In this document: positions 12,501-22,985 of the stretch, piece by piece
Layout of the letters: each line of letters opens with the position of its first letter
How positions within the stretch are numbered: position 1 is the first letter of the stretch
Source of the DNA: Lepeophtheirus salmonis
Taxonomy: Eukaryota; Arthropoda; Copepoda; Siphonostomatoida; Caligidae
Direction: 5' to 3'
Assembly: GCF_016086655.4 (NCBI RefSeq)
Contig: NC_052136.2
Span: forward strand, 55,234,492 to 55,298,491
DNA length: 64,000 bases
Program-made: the position numbers and the translations under genes
Notes under the pieces: model-generated
The model's database searches: none
What the model was told of the DNA's origin: nothing
Seen by the model: the letters and a program-made list of their open reading frames with translations, nothing else

Positions 12501-12690
12501 AAGGAGTTTAAAATAACTCAAAAGACTTGCTTTCGCCTTTTCCTCGCACTCTACAAAATGAATATCATGACAATTGCTAATAAAAATTGGAGTGTTCTCA
12601 TGTAATTGATTTTTTATCTTAGAAGGTTTCAAACTTGTGGGGATATATCTGAAAAACCCTTTAGGTAATATTTAACTCCTTTTATAAATA

Positions 12691-13390
12691 TATATGGATC
12701 AAGGGATTGGTATAAAATTTCTTTAATTGGATTATGGTTTTGTTAAAGGGAGTAGTGACTATCTTTGATGTATGTATATCATTTTTCACTTGGTTACTAG
12801 ACATCAACGACAAAATGGGATTTATAGGTTTTTTTTCTTCTACATAATTGTTTGTATATATATATTCTATACTTATGCAAGTAGTTTAATCAGATTAAAT
12901 TACTAATATGGGAATGTTTCATGATACAAACAAGTGATTTTTGTATAATCGTATAAATATATTAATTTTTAAAAAACACTGACTTGACTCAACCAACACA
13001 ATCAAACATAGATGTTTAAAGCATCAGTAACATTTAATCAATTTCGTCTCCATTGGATACCTCTTCAGAAATAATAATACAACAATATTAGAAGCTTTCA
13101 CAAAAAATACAAACATTAAAATTTAAAACTCGGAATATTAAAATAATATATATGCCTACATTAATAATAAAATATCGAAATATTTTCAATTTAAATGATT
13201 ATAACATAACATAAATTCATGATTATATATTTTTTTTAAAGTGATATTTTTTAAAACGAAACTGTTTGACATTAAATTTTAATGAACGTCGAATTCAACG
13301 TCCATTCATTCCAGTAGGTGTTTTTGACTAAAATTGATTGATCTACCATTTTTCTGGAACCTAACTCAACTGTTTCATTTCAGCATTGTA
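12691..13390. other. AT-rich, no recognised feature
   Basis: I see nothing that can be assigned here. TATATATA tracts occur near 12860, and AT content is very high. Confidence 0.5.
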
Positions 13391-13709
13391 TCATATAGGC
13401 CGGATTTGTTCTAGCACGTATACTTTCATATTGGATTTCTTATGTCCTCTCGGATTGAAGTATTCCCCAGTGGCTTCTAAACATTTATCAACATATCTGA
13501 TATCCGATCTTTTAATCTTCCTTTGGTTTGGCCGACATATTGCTTTGAACATTTCGTACAACCGATCACATAAACCAAATGCGTAGAATTGCAAATAATC
13601 ACATGAGATAGTTTCAGTGTAACACCCGATGACGATGATTTGATAACCTAATCTGTTTGAACATATGGACAGGTTCTACATCCATTTTCTAAGCAATTTT
13701 TCAAACCCC
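13391..13709 (-). pseudogene. Penelope-like element, GIY-YIG endonuclease remnant
   Basis: On the minus strand one frame reads GGLKNCLENGCRTCPYVQTD, a CxxxxCxTCP zinc-finger linker, then LVYVIGCTKCSKQYVGQTKG and RLKDRIS. This matches the GIY-YIG nuclease of Penelope-like retroelements: a hydrophobic VYLI-like strand, Cys-x2-Cys, QYVGQT and RxxDR. A frameshift then leads to CLEATGEYFNPRGHKKSNMK and VYVLEQI, the HFNxxGH and VLEQI signatures. The nuclease nicks DNA for target-primed reverse transcription. The reverse transcriptase that normally precedes it was not found upstream (13.7-14.3 kb). This is therefore an isolated C-terminal remnant about 105 codons long. Confidence 0.82.
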
Positions 13710-14445
13710 CTTCAAATATAGGGATGGAGTAAAAACATTAACTAAATATATATATATAAAGTGCATAGATCAGGTAAATACTCAATAATAGTCATTTGAT
13801 TTTGTTAGCAGTGTCTCTGATACACAACTTCCGGATTGTCTCTTATAAAACTCCTTTAATAATCCGGCTTCATATGTGAGTCCTTCAGCCCTTGATACCA
13901 TTTAATCATTGTTTTTATGGCCTGATGAAAACTCTCCCCTTGTTCCTTGCTCACATCCTTTTTCGAAAAATTGTATAAATGTCTGTGTCTGACTTCATCT
14001 GTTCTTCATCTGTTTCAATTATAATTGATCTGCTAAAGTTTGAATTTCCCACTAGTTTTCTTATTTGTGGTCCATTAAATATTCCAGGCTTTTCTTCTCT
14101 ACATTATGCCCAGGAAAAATTAAGCATTAATAGAAGAAGAATGCTCCACTCTTATCCAGAGCTTTGATGAACATTTTGATCACCATACTCCAAACTCTGT
14201 CGTTGAGTACTACTTCGAGTACTATTTGGACGGGTTACGTACATAAGAGGATAGATGGAATAAGTGTGTAGAGTAACAGAGAGGCCAGTTGAAAAAATAT
14301 AAATAAAAATTCAGAATTTTTTTCATAAAAACACACACCTCAACCCACTCAAACGACTGTTACATAACAAAATTGTAGAAACTTTGATTAGTAACGAACA
14401 ACAGATATTAGATTGATGTGAATATCTTTTACTTACAAGTGCTGC
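13710..14445. other. Unassigned stretch upstream of Penelope remnant
   Basis: This is where the Penelope reverse transcriptase would be expected on the minus strand, but I see no RT motif. One minus-strand frame near 13870-13910 gives WYQGLKDSHMKPD, which looks protein-like but is unassigned. The 14.0-14.2 kb open frame is short and unconvincing. Confidence 0.4.
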
Positions 14446-14487
14446 CATCTTCACTTTGAGATCAAAAAACTTTTCAGACCACCCTCG
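14446..14487. repeat. Mariner-E family right terminus (TIR)
   Basis: The block ends ACTTTTCAGACCACCCTCG and is followed by TA (14488-14489). Its reverse complement, starting CGAGGGTGGTCTGAAAAG, matches the left-facing terminus at 20669 (CGAGGGTGATCTGAAAAG). A more diverged version ends at 19852 next to a mariner DNA-binding domain, which suggests these are the TIRs of that family. No transposase is visible next to this terminus. Confidence 0.7.
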
Positions 14488-15011
14488 TATATCTTAGATT
14501 TATGTAAAATCAAATCATCTTAACTTCCCCATTTATAAGTTTTATATCTTTAATTGTTGATTGAATTGTAATAAACATGTAAGAACGACAAAAAATAATA
14601 ACAAATTGAAGGAAAAAGGTTCCGGCAACAATGGAATTGCAAAATCACAAACGGTGTCAATTTACCCAGAGATATTCAAAATAAAGGCATTTCTAGCCAA
14701 AAAAAAATAATAATATGTATGCTACAAGAACTATTAAAACTCAATACCTCGAGGGATGGAAGTGATTCTAAGGATCTCAATATAAACTATGTTGTTATAC
14801 TATAAAATTGAAATACTTCGTGCCTGAATATTTAATCCCATTTTTTGCAGTTTATATAACCAGATATATATTTTTATTAGTAATTTATTCAGATTTTTGG
14901 AGGATTTAGTTTTATGAATGTATTTGTGTTTTTGGTAGATTTTAATTTCAAAATAGTTGTATAAGTTATGTATATCTATAATATAGTTAAGAAGATTACA
15001 ACCTTTATATA

Positions 15012-15720
15012 CAGAGTAGGGCAGTGAAATGTGGACTCGAGAGATGGATTTAGTAATACATCAATAATATTATGTTTTCAATAATGGGCAAAAAATAATG
15101 TATACAAGGTTTTTGCAAGATATAACCAACTTCATTAGTAATAACACCCTTTTCATGTCGACTTAAGGTATTGCAGGAGTTGATGAAAAACTCATCTGAC
15201 AAGTTGCTCCATGCAGCTACTATGGAGGACTACAGTGAGTCCACATTTGTGTGATAGGCCCTGTTGGTTTCCCTCTCTAATGTGATCATATAGAAAAGTC
15301 TAGTGGGTTCAAATCTGGTGAGGAAGGAGCCATATTTCTTTGGACCAGAATCTAGCCATTTTTATCTGCGTATAATTTTTGGCACTTGGCAGACGTGTGA
15401 GAGGGACGCCGTCCAGAGTCAACACGTAGTTACCCTCCCGGTATTTGGTCTTCAGCCATGGCGGCCCAAGCACCTTATAGTAGGCCTCCTGGTAAATTTT
15501 ATGTCATGTATTGAAAAAGAACGGAGGCATCTTCTTTCCATCAGAGGCCACAAAGTCGAGGACCATAATTAGGGCCAGATATTTGCTCTTGTAAATCACT
15601 TGAGTTTGAGTTAAATTTAGTAAATAATCCTGCAAACACCCTTGCAGTGGGACATGATAGAAACTTTTCAAACCTGTTATCTTTTTTCTACCCCGATATT
15701 TCGTGGTCAAATATTGGTCT
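15012..15720 (-). mobile_element. Mariner-C, 3' half with terminal repeat
   Basis: The left border starts CAGAGTAGGGCAGTGAAATG, preceded by TA (15010-15011). The first 90 bases or so recur inverted at 31471-31563, which defines them as a family terminus. To the right of it is the C-terminal half of a mariner transposase on the minus strand. No second TIR was found near 15.7 kb, so the 5' half is lost. Confidence 0.78.
15160..15610 (-). pseudogene. Mariner-C transposase, C-terminal half
   Basis: Minus-strand frames give FVASDGKKMPPFFF (15504-15580) and IYQEAYYKVLGPPWLKTKYR. GNYVLTLDGVP follows, which holds the second catalytic aspartate in the usual QDGAP position. RFWSKEIW, then PDLNPLDFSI (third aspartate retained) and ETNRAYHTNVDSL lead to the C-terminal SSIVAAWSNLSDEF. 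This is the ordinary order of a mariner catalytic domain. At least three frameshifts and stops separate the pieces. The N-terminal DNA-binding part and first aspartate are missing. Confidence 0.8.
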
Positions 15721-15959
15721 CAGATTGTGGACTGAAATTTAATCGGTCCTAGACAGTAAAATAATAATAGTTTTATCAATCTCTACTAAAAATAAGTCCC
15801 TTTAAAAGTTCGAAGTTCCAATCTCAATTGACGTCATCAACATTGTATAAAAACAAATAGATCAAGACTGTGATTGTGAGACTGATCAAGATTAAATATT
15901 TTCCAGGAATCGAGTCAACTTAGTCTTATTTTTGCCTTTGGTTTAAAAAAATAGAGTCA

Positions 15960-16700
15960 AAGCTTAGGTGGCACATCAATCGAGAGGAGAAAAACTGATA
16001 AAGTCATACGATGATCGAGGAATAGTGATCTCAGCAGGAGCAAGATATTCAATGTTTTCCATCAGAATTCCACAGATGTTTGGAACAAATAGGTATTTGG
16101 CTACAAATTTAGTGAAATTCTGTGACTGGAGAAAAAATGCGTCTAATTTGGTTTCCTGTTGGATATCGTTTACCCACGGCCAACTACTTGATGGTGTTGA
16201 AGGAAAAAGTGGTCTCATAGCTCACCAAGACCATGGTAAATAAACATAAAATAAAACATAAAAAGGCCCCGTGCGTATTTCAGCAGGATGGGGCTGGGGC
16301 CCATACCACTAACATTATACAAGAGTAGATGGAACTTGTGGTCCAAGAACCTTTGGCCCCATCAGAGCCCAGATCTGAATCCACTAAATTACTCGATTTG
16401 GTGGCAAATTAAGAAGAAGGCCTCATAGCCCGCCTCCCGAATATTGATGCCCTAAAGATCTCCGTTAACCAGTAGTGGAGGATTATGAAAAATGACTACG
16501 TTGCCAATGTGTCCAAGGGGTTCCGCAGGCGGTTGGAGTCTGCCATTGAGGCTAATGGTAGCCAGATTCATTATTAATGTGCATTGTTATAGTAAAAAAT
16601 ATTATAAAATAAATTTTTTTATGTACAATATCATCTTGATCAATTATGAGTATTTTAATGATTACTTAGACGCAAGTATCAGAACTCTTTCTACATCCGG
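15960..16700 (+). pseudogene. Mariner-D transposase copy B, C-terminal part
   Basis: Plus-strand frames give VTGEKMRLIWFPVGYRLPTA, YLMVLKEKVVS, then FQQDGAGAHTTNIIQ with the second catalytic aspartate. QSPDLNPLNYSIWW follows, where the third catalytic aspartate position is asparagine. Then come NIDALKISVNQ, WRIMKNDYVANV and a frame-shifted RRRLE-like end near 16550. The same family lies on the minus strand at 21437-22370. The right terminus ends CTACATCCGG at 16700; copy A has the same end at 22522. The N-terminal half is missing. Confidence 0.82.
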
Positions 16701-16790
16701 TTGTGTATCATATGTGAATATATGAATATAATGTTAAATGACGTTTTTATATAATTTTTCTTTTATATATTTATACATCCAATAATTATA

Positions 16791-17145
16791 AATAAAGACC
16801 TTGCTGTGATAGAGTGTTAACAAATGGTTATTTGTCAAAACTTGCTCGAGAACCTGACTTCTTGATCTGATTACTTATTTACCGGTTTTCTTTTCTTTTC
16901 CTCCTTCAGTGGCGTTACCCTTATTTTAATTAACATATAATATTTCAAATTTTTACATTCACTTATTAATAATTTTTGTTTGTATAATTATTATTTGGGC
17001 GTGGTCTGTTTTCTTCTTTGGATTACAAATTCTTATGATTTTTGATTCCTGTGATATGTATTTAAAAAATGTATTTATTAAAATCATTGTAGAATAAAAC
17101 ATTTTCAGCACAAAAATAAAAGAAAATCAATAAAGACCTTGCTGT
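16791..17145 (+). repeat. Candidate retrocopy between 17-bp direct repeats
   Basis: AATAAAGACCTTGCTGT occurs at 16791-16807 and again at 17129-17145. Between them are 321 bp that end with AATAAA, then about 15 bases, then an A-rich tail (CACAAAAATAAAAGAAAA). A long perfect target duplication plus a poly-A-like tail behind a polyadenylation signal is the pattern left by LINE-driven retroposition of an mRNA 3' end or a SINE. No tRNA-like head and no coding frame are visible. It could also be a chance tandem fragment, but 17 identical bases make that less likely. Confidence 0.6.
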
Positions 17146-17321
17146 TGAAAAAAAAAGAAGTTATAATAGTCTTAAACGTGTCCAGAATTTCCAGACCGAA
17201 CTATAAAACTAGTTTTTATAAGGAAGTCTGATACTTTATATATATACTATTGTTTCTATTTCCACCTCTCTTTTTTTTCATATTCTAAATAATTTAAGTC
17301 TTTGTGCAAGTTGCTCGGAAG

Positions 17322-17976
17322 CAGAGTTGGGCAAGTTAATATAACTTAACTTAACTTAGATAAGTTAAATAGTTAAGTTAATTCACTTTTAACTTTACTA
17401 GTTGATTCTTGAAACAGTGTTATTTAACTAGTTAATGTTTTACATATCAAAATTAACTTTTAACTGAACAAGTTAATTTTTAATCTGCGTTATTTTAACT
17501 TTAACTTAAATTGATTAAGTTAAAGTTTTTAAGCGAAAATCCGCAAAGACGTCATTGAACGTGTTTAATTCCACCTTCGCCTCCTCTGGTAGTTATAATA
17601 CAAGGCAAGCTTCCCTTGCATTGCTGTTTAGATTAAAAACATAAGTTGTTGGGAATCGAAATCTGTATTTTTTCTTCATTATTCAATTGAAAGTGGAGTA
17701 AATCCCAGCCAAACAGACTGACAAAATAATATTTATTTTGTAGCCTTGATATATCTGTTAATTGACATTAACTTGATTAGTTACTTTTTGATATCAAAAT
17801 TAACATTAACTTAATCAAGGTTGGGTATGTTAAATTATTCTTAAGTAAATTAACTTACACTTAATTATTTAGAAAAAAATGAACTCAAAATGAACTTTAA
17901 CTGAAATAGTTATTAAAAAAAAATAATCAACTTTAAAATAACTAGTTAAAAAGATAAGTTAACTTGTCTATCACTG
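17322..17976. mobile_element. hAT-like MITE rich in TTAACTT
   Basis: The left end starts CAGAGTTGGGCAAGTTAA and the right end reads CAAGTTAACT inward from CAGTGATAGACAAGTTAACT, so the two are imperfect inverted termini. The flanking octamers CTCGGAAG (17314-17321) and CTTGGGAG (17977-17984) agree at 6 of 8 positions, compatible with a decayed 8-bp hAT target duplication. Both arms are packed with TTAACTT/AAGTTAA motifs. The element has no coding frame and depends on a transposase elsewhere. CAGAGxTGGGCAAGT termini are, from memory, widespread among animal hAT MITEs. Confidence 0.75.
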
Positions 17977-18099
17977 CTTGGGAGAAATATGCAAAATAAG
18001 ATGTTTGCAATATTATCATACTTTGAGGCCTTTAAATACCAACTATTTCTAAATTTGACTATTTTTCTATTTCTCGTATTGGCTCTATCCAATCAAAAT

Positions 18100-18370
18100 T
18101 TTGTGAATTTGTTTGTACCTCTAGGAGAGCTATAAAGCTCCACTTGGACCTCTTCTTTTGTTTCCACGAGGCAGCAGTTGTTCCGGTGGTTGTGAAATTT
18201 AGCAAGTGTGGAAATCTTCTTGTCCGAGAAAACTTTCCAAATTTGCCCACTAGCCTTGATCCATGCAAGGATTTTTGTACATTTCAAGCAAGGTCTTCTC
18301 CATTCTTTTTCATCTTGGACAACTTGAAAAAGTTTTGAAATGTTTTTAGGATGTCCCACTACAAGGGCGT
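18100..18370 (-). pseudogene. Mariner-B transposase, second remnant
   Basis: The minus strand reads KNISKLFQVVQDEKEWRRPC, part of the first helix-turn-helix region, joined directly to LKCTKILAWIKASGQIWKVF. SDKKISTLAKFHNHRNNCCL and VETKEEVQVEL follow. The SDKK segment contains the first catalytic aspartate in its normal SDEKxFTV context. Compared with the 7.9-8.4 kb copy, the second DNA-binding helix region has been deleted. The open frame (about 118 codons) is a product of that deletion and not a functional gene. Confidence 0.75.
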
Positions 18371-18560
18371 CCGCAGGATTATTTTTGGGTGGAGGAGTGC
18401 TGTTTTTTTCATTTTTTTTTTTTTTTTTGAAAAAATTGCATAATTTCATGGAATGACAAAAAATATTTTATATTTTACATCTGCTTTTTCCTTTTTTTTT
18501 TTTTTCAGAACAATAATTTTTCCTTGTCCAACACAAAAATTTTAATTTTATTTTTTAGTG
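18353..18560. repeat. GGGCGTCCGCAGG repeat with poly-T, copy 1
   Basis: The block starts GGGCGTCCGCAGGATTA, continues with GGGTGGAGGAG and then long poly-T/A tracts. Related starts occur at 20469 (CAGGGACATCCACGACCTGA) and 54384 (AGGAGTGTCCGCAAGGGTTA), each followed by a G-rich then AT-rich segment. The three look like the same end of a dispersed non-coding element. Confidence 0.55.
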
Positions 18561-19379
18561 GGATCCCTTGTAGTGTTATCTAATATAAAAAAATGTCCGA
18601 TATTATTTCTTAAGGATAATGCAACATTGAGAGATAACTATCTTTTGACAGATATAACCACGATAGTGACGTTTGAATTTTCAAAGTAAGGAAGATTAAT
18701 GTATAAAAGTACGGTAATTAATCCAGGCAATACTATAGATTTACACCAATATTACAACAGTTTTCATTCAACTCTCTCTTAATTCTCTTCAAATCGTAAC
18801 TTTCATGGCCTGTTTAACTATCCCAACAGAAATATGAGTAATTTAGGAATAGAAAATTTTATTTGCATGTGAATTTATATAAATAAAATATATATTAAAT
18901 TTTGTAAATTGTAGTGCATGGATTAACTCGAATTTATTTTTCTAACAAGACATGTATAATACACAATAAGACATGCACAACTCCCCTTCTATCGCCACGC
19001 TTGTAAAAACATGAACTTTTTTTGGGATCAGGAACATTATCAGAACTTTTGAACGCTGAGTAACATTCCTTCGTGTCTCTAATTTTATTGATTTTAAAAC
19101 ATTTACATTTTTGTCATAATTATTGACAGATAAAATACAATATGTTCATAACAAATAATGTGTAGTTCTACAAAAACATTTTTTTTTCAAACATCTCATT
19201 GGATTTAATTGTATTTATGTAAGAAAAAAAAACTATTCAACAAAAGTAACTAATTTCATCTAGAAATACATACAAAAAAACTTTATAAGATTTACACATC
19301 TGAATATTTATTTGAAACTGAACGATTAGTTAGTATTAATGCAGTACTACACTTTCAATTTTTTAACATTTCTCTGACC
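18561..19379. other. AT-rich, no recognised feature
   Basis: No coding remnant or bounded repeat was found. The 18.8-19.3 kb part is extremely AT-rich. Confidence 0.5.
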
Positions 19380-19852
19380 TTTAATTGTTGTGGACTGATT
19401 GCACCTCAAACTTCTTTTTCTTGAGCCAATAAAAAATAAAAAAATGGAAAATTCGACATAAAATATCGATTTCCTCAATAACGTCCAAATAAACTTTTTT
19501 TTAAACTCTCAAAATCACTTGTGCCGATTTGGCCTCTCCGAATATTTTGAAACCACTTATAAACTGTTCTAATCGAAGGTGTAGAGTCCCCATAATGTTT
19601 ATGAAGCTTCTTTTTAGTCTCTTAGGGCGTTTTTTCTACATACAGTAATGTTTAATCAACACACGTAATTATTTTATCGTCCATTTTTTGAAAATCACTC
19701 CACTTCCTTGATTCAAATGAATGCCAAACTGAAGGAAATAGAGTGATCTAGCTGAAAGTTGGCGTGAGTTCTTCCAAAAGATGCTACTAACTAAAAATAA
19801 CATGGATACCCGCCAGTCTTGGACTTTGTACAGACTTTTCAAACGAACCTTG
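19380..19852 (-). pseudogene. Mariner-E N-terminal DNA-binding remnant with TIR
   Basis: Reading the minus strand from an ATG at 19684 gives MDDKIITCVD, a stop, then EKTP, ETKKKLHKHYGDSTPSIRTV, YKWFQN and RRGQIGTSDFESLKK. This is the N-terminal helix-turn-helix of mauritiana-type mariner transposases (KxxAEx...YGxxxxSxxTVxxWFxxFxxG). After this the sequence jumps to unrelated AT-rich DNA, so the catalytic domain is deleted. The right flank ends ACTTTTCAAACGAACCTTG at 19852, a diverged form of the terminus at 14487 and 20669. Confidence 0.72.
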
Positions 19853-20668
19853 TTTGAAACTATATAGAGTTTATTAGGGTCTACTGAAGATAGTTAAGCT
19901 TGGATATTGATCGGAAAAAGGAACTGTGTTCAGGCTTTCCGTTCATTTTTTGAATGAAGGAACGACAAACGAAAAAAACAGAATTATGAACAAAAAAATA
20001 TAAACGGCGTTCATGTTCTTATTGTCTATAGGGGTGGCTGTTTGACTTTTTTTTTCTGAAAATAACTTTTTTGACTAACTAAATGGCTAAAAAAAAAGGA
20101 AATTAGCAGATCTTTAGTTATGGTGCCTATGCAAATAAAGATTAATTTTCCATAGTGCCTCCAAACTTTGTTATATAAATAAAAATCGTGATATTTTATC
20201 TAAGCTTGGCGGAACCTGCGTACTCCCTTTCACTTTGTGAGCACAAAATAATATATCACAATAGAGGTACTGTCTACAAAAGGGATGTCCAATCCACGCA
20301 CCATTTTGCAGCCCACTTAATGTTTAAGTAAGACCCAATACTCATTCTCACTTCACAGTTTTTTTAGCAAAATTGTCACAATATCTTCAAAACGCATATA
20401 ACGTACATAATACGTACATACATAAAATTTTTTTGACGTCATCTTGTATTTTCTGAGACTCTAAAAGCAGGGACATCCACGACCTGAGGGGGGGGGGCTG
20501 TGCATTAAATCAAAAAATTGGTAAATTTTAATATACCTGGTTACCAAGGATGAAGTTAAGTAAGTATTCATTTTCCAAATATCAGACTGATCGCTTCCTT
20601 GACAGTTTATCCCAAAGAACAAAACTGTGGAAAATGTATAAAGGGTTTTTATATTGGTATAGATTTTA
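19853..20668. other. Intergenic stretch with a G-rich repeat start
   Basis: No gene is recognised. Near 20285-20310, GGGATGTCCAATCC followed by a CCCA-rich segment recalls hAT termini but has no partner. At 20469-20510 a CAGGGACATCC...GGGGGGGGG block belongs to the dispersed repeat described at 18353. Confidence 0.45.
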
Positions 20669-20830
20669 CGAGGGTGATCTGAAAAGTTTCCGACCTAATA
20701 AGGATTTAAAACATTTTTCCGAATTTTTATTCTATTTGTCGAAAAAGTTTCTTTGTAACTCTACTCGCTTTTTCCGACTATGCTGTCATCTCTGTTGTCC
20801 GTCCATTTCGTACTCGGGGATTTAATCTGC
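20669..20830. repeat. Mariner-E family left terminus
   Basis: TA (20667-20668) is followed by CGAGGGTGATCTGAAAAGTT, the inverted counterpart of the terminus ending at 14487. The following roughly 140 bases (to about 20830) are probably its subterminal region. I see no transposase here, so it is a solitary or deleted copy. Confidence 0.65.
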
Positions 20831-21436
20831 AAAATAATTGTTCACGAAACGAAAAAGTACTCTTACATAACAACTGCACTCTTAATTTTCAGCAAAAAAA
20901 TCAAACGATTAAATTTTTGTTCGTTGAGTGAGTCCCCACTGTTTATCTACTTAGTACGAAAATACATTATTCATATTTTGTTTTCTGTTGCAAAATAAAA
21001 GGATATTGTATCCATCTCTCTTTTGCTCTGAAAATTAGAAACTCACTCACCCATAAAGAACAATACTCGTACATATAAAAACAAGAATCAGACGCATAAA
21101 AATTTAATACATACATTTATAGCTTCGTCAACTTAAAAATACAAACACATTTTGTATAAATGAGCTTTAAAAATGCCAAGTAATATGACGTAATACATAT
21201 ATCCTTGGATAGTGTAGATTAGACTATAGGGTGTATATTTTTCCCCGCCTACAGTAAGATTGTTTCTTCAATGAAGACAAAATACTTACTTTGATAAGAT
21301 TTTTGGCCGTCAAGCCATTTTTGGGGTCGCACAGGTCGTTTTGGTTTTTATTCTTAGATGTACTCAATGATTTGGAGCTTCTCTGTTTCATCAAAGATAA
21401 CGTTTTTCCTTCTTGTTAGCAGTTCTATCCATTCAA
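20831..21436. other. AT-rich flank left of Mariner-D copy A
   Basis: The 3' flank of the minus-strand Mariner-D gene. The left terminal repeat expected here (beginning CCGGATGTAG) was not found. No other feature is visible. Confidence 0.45.
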
Positions 21437-22522
21437 CTATTTGACTATATCCGCCTCAACGACACCCTCTAACCGACTCCGGAACCCCTTACACACATTA
21501 GCAACGTAGTCCTGTTTCATGATCCTCCACTGCTGGTTAACAGAGGTTTTCAGTGCATTAATATTCGTGAGGCGGTCATTGCTAGCCTTTTGTCTCAATT
21601 TGCCACCAAATTGAGAAGATTCATGGACCAGAAGTTCATGTTACTACCCATCCACTTTTGTACAATATAAGCAGTATGGGCCCCGCCCTCTGAAATACGT
21701 AGGTGGCCTTGTTGGACTTCTTCATGGTCCTGGTTTTCTATGGAACCCCATTTTCCTTCAACACCATCAATTAGTCGGCTACAGGTAACCAATATCCAAC
21801 AGGAAAACAAATTGGAGGCATTTTTTCTACAGTAGATGCCACAACCCCCAACATTATCACAGAGGCCGGATATTTAATCTTGGTGACTGTCCTGATGCTA
21901 TTATTAGCCTTGCCAAAGCATACCACCCGATAATTTTAATTGTTGTTGACGGGCTCAACAGTATAGGTATTTTTATCAGATAATAAAATTACCCCATTGC
22001 TGTTGTGCTTCAGATCATTCAAGAGTTGTTGACTTTGATGAAGACGGAGTTCTTTTTGATGATGAGATAGAAGTGGGTTATCAATTCTTCTAAGCAACCT
22101 TCCTCCAGCTTTTCGGATGGCCTTGCCCTCAGTATACCGATACACCTTCTTCTTTTTGGGTTGTCCTTAAAGACGTCCATGATGTCAACAGGCTTCAGTT
22201 TGGTGGGTCTTCCACTCTTGGGTTTGTCCTTAAGGTTGTTTGTCCCCATTAACTAAACGATTTTTGACCCAACAGACTGTAGCCTTGCTGATGTTTCAGG
22301 CCTTTGTGATATCCGAGGTGGTCCTCCCGGCATGGATTAAATTCCCTATGATGGCTTTTCTTGCCTCCATCGCGACATATATATAATTTTTGCTTACTAT
22401 GTACATTAATTGAAGGCTTAGAATCTATGGTATTCCCAAATAATCGGACCTTTAAGATTTAATCCACAACAGATATTCAAAATTGTATTTTTAGAAGATC
22501 TCTTTACTTTTTCTACATCCGG
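21437..22522 (-). pseudogene. Mariner-D transposase copy A, near full length
   Basis: A mariner transposase on the minus strand from ATG at 22370 to TAG at 21437. It starts MEARKAIIGNLIHAGRTTSD with a helix-turn-helix (TTSDIT...ISKATVCWVKNR). AIRKAGGRLLRRIDNPLLSH, LNDLKHNSNGVILLSDKNTY (first catalytic region), SVIMLGVVAST and EKMPPICFPVGYW follow. The second aspartate motif is altered (FQRAGP in place of FQQDGA) and the SPDLNPLD segment is deleted. The end is NINALKTSVNQQWRIMKQDY and FRSRLEGVVEADIVK. There are stops and at least four frameshifts. The 5' terminus ends TTTCTACATCCGG at 22522, followed by TA. Confidence 0.86.
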
Positions 22523-22524
22523 TA

Positions 22525-22985
22525 TTTGAATAACGATAGTATATATGTAAATATACTCGTATACATATTTTGAAAGAAAATATGGACTTATTTTTATTTA
22601 TACTGTAATGTTTTATGAACTGAGCATCAAGTTAGGGAGCTCAGCATATAAAGACTATAAGTAGGGTTGTATATGGGAACTGATAATCAAAGTGGTAACC
22701 GTTGCAATTTAAAGAATTTTTTGGAAGAGAGCAGCTTTGCTGTTATGATGCTCAATTAAATTACCTGCAAGCATCGATGAGAAGAAAGAAATAAACACAA
22801 ATCACACTCTGTTTAATGCAATGAAATTTACAGGAATTGAAAATGTTGTCGATCTTCAATTCTACTGAAATATCTAATTAAATCTGAACAATTTGAATTT
22901 TAAAGTTCAACAGGATATAATTGATTAATTAACAATAGAATTTCAACAAAATTAATACATTAAATAAATGTGTGTCTGAGCTCTC
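22525..22985. other. AT-rich spacer between mariner D and G copies
   Basis: No recognised feature. It probably includes the decayed 3' terminus of the neighbouring mariner G. Confidence 0.45.

Larger units (their letters stand above)
10764..12690 (-). mobile_element. Ty3/Gypsy element remnant, family G1 copy 1
   Basis: A minus-strand fragment of a Gypsy-type LTR retrotransposon. Going 5' to 3' on that strand it holds a possible gag scrap (near 12620-12690, sharing RYIP with copy 2), the end of reverse transcriptase, RNase H, and then integrase with its C-terminal domain. No LTR was recognised at either end. The same family occurs at 44.8-46.0 kb: both share RNPSWTP in RNase H and SGTLLAG or AGTLLAG just downstream. 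Frameshifts and stops are frequent, so the copy is dead. Confidence 0.85.

Noticed and set aside
20285..20340. GGGATGTCCAATCC...CAGCCCA block resembling a hAT terminus
   Set aside because: No inverted partner or target duplication was found within reach.
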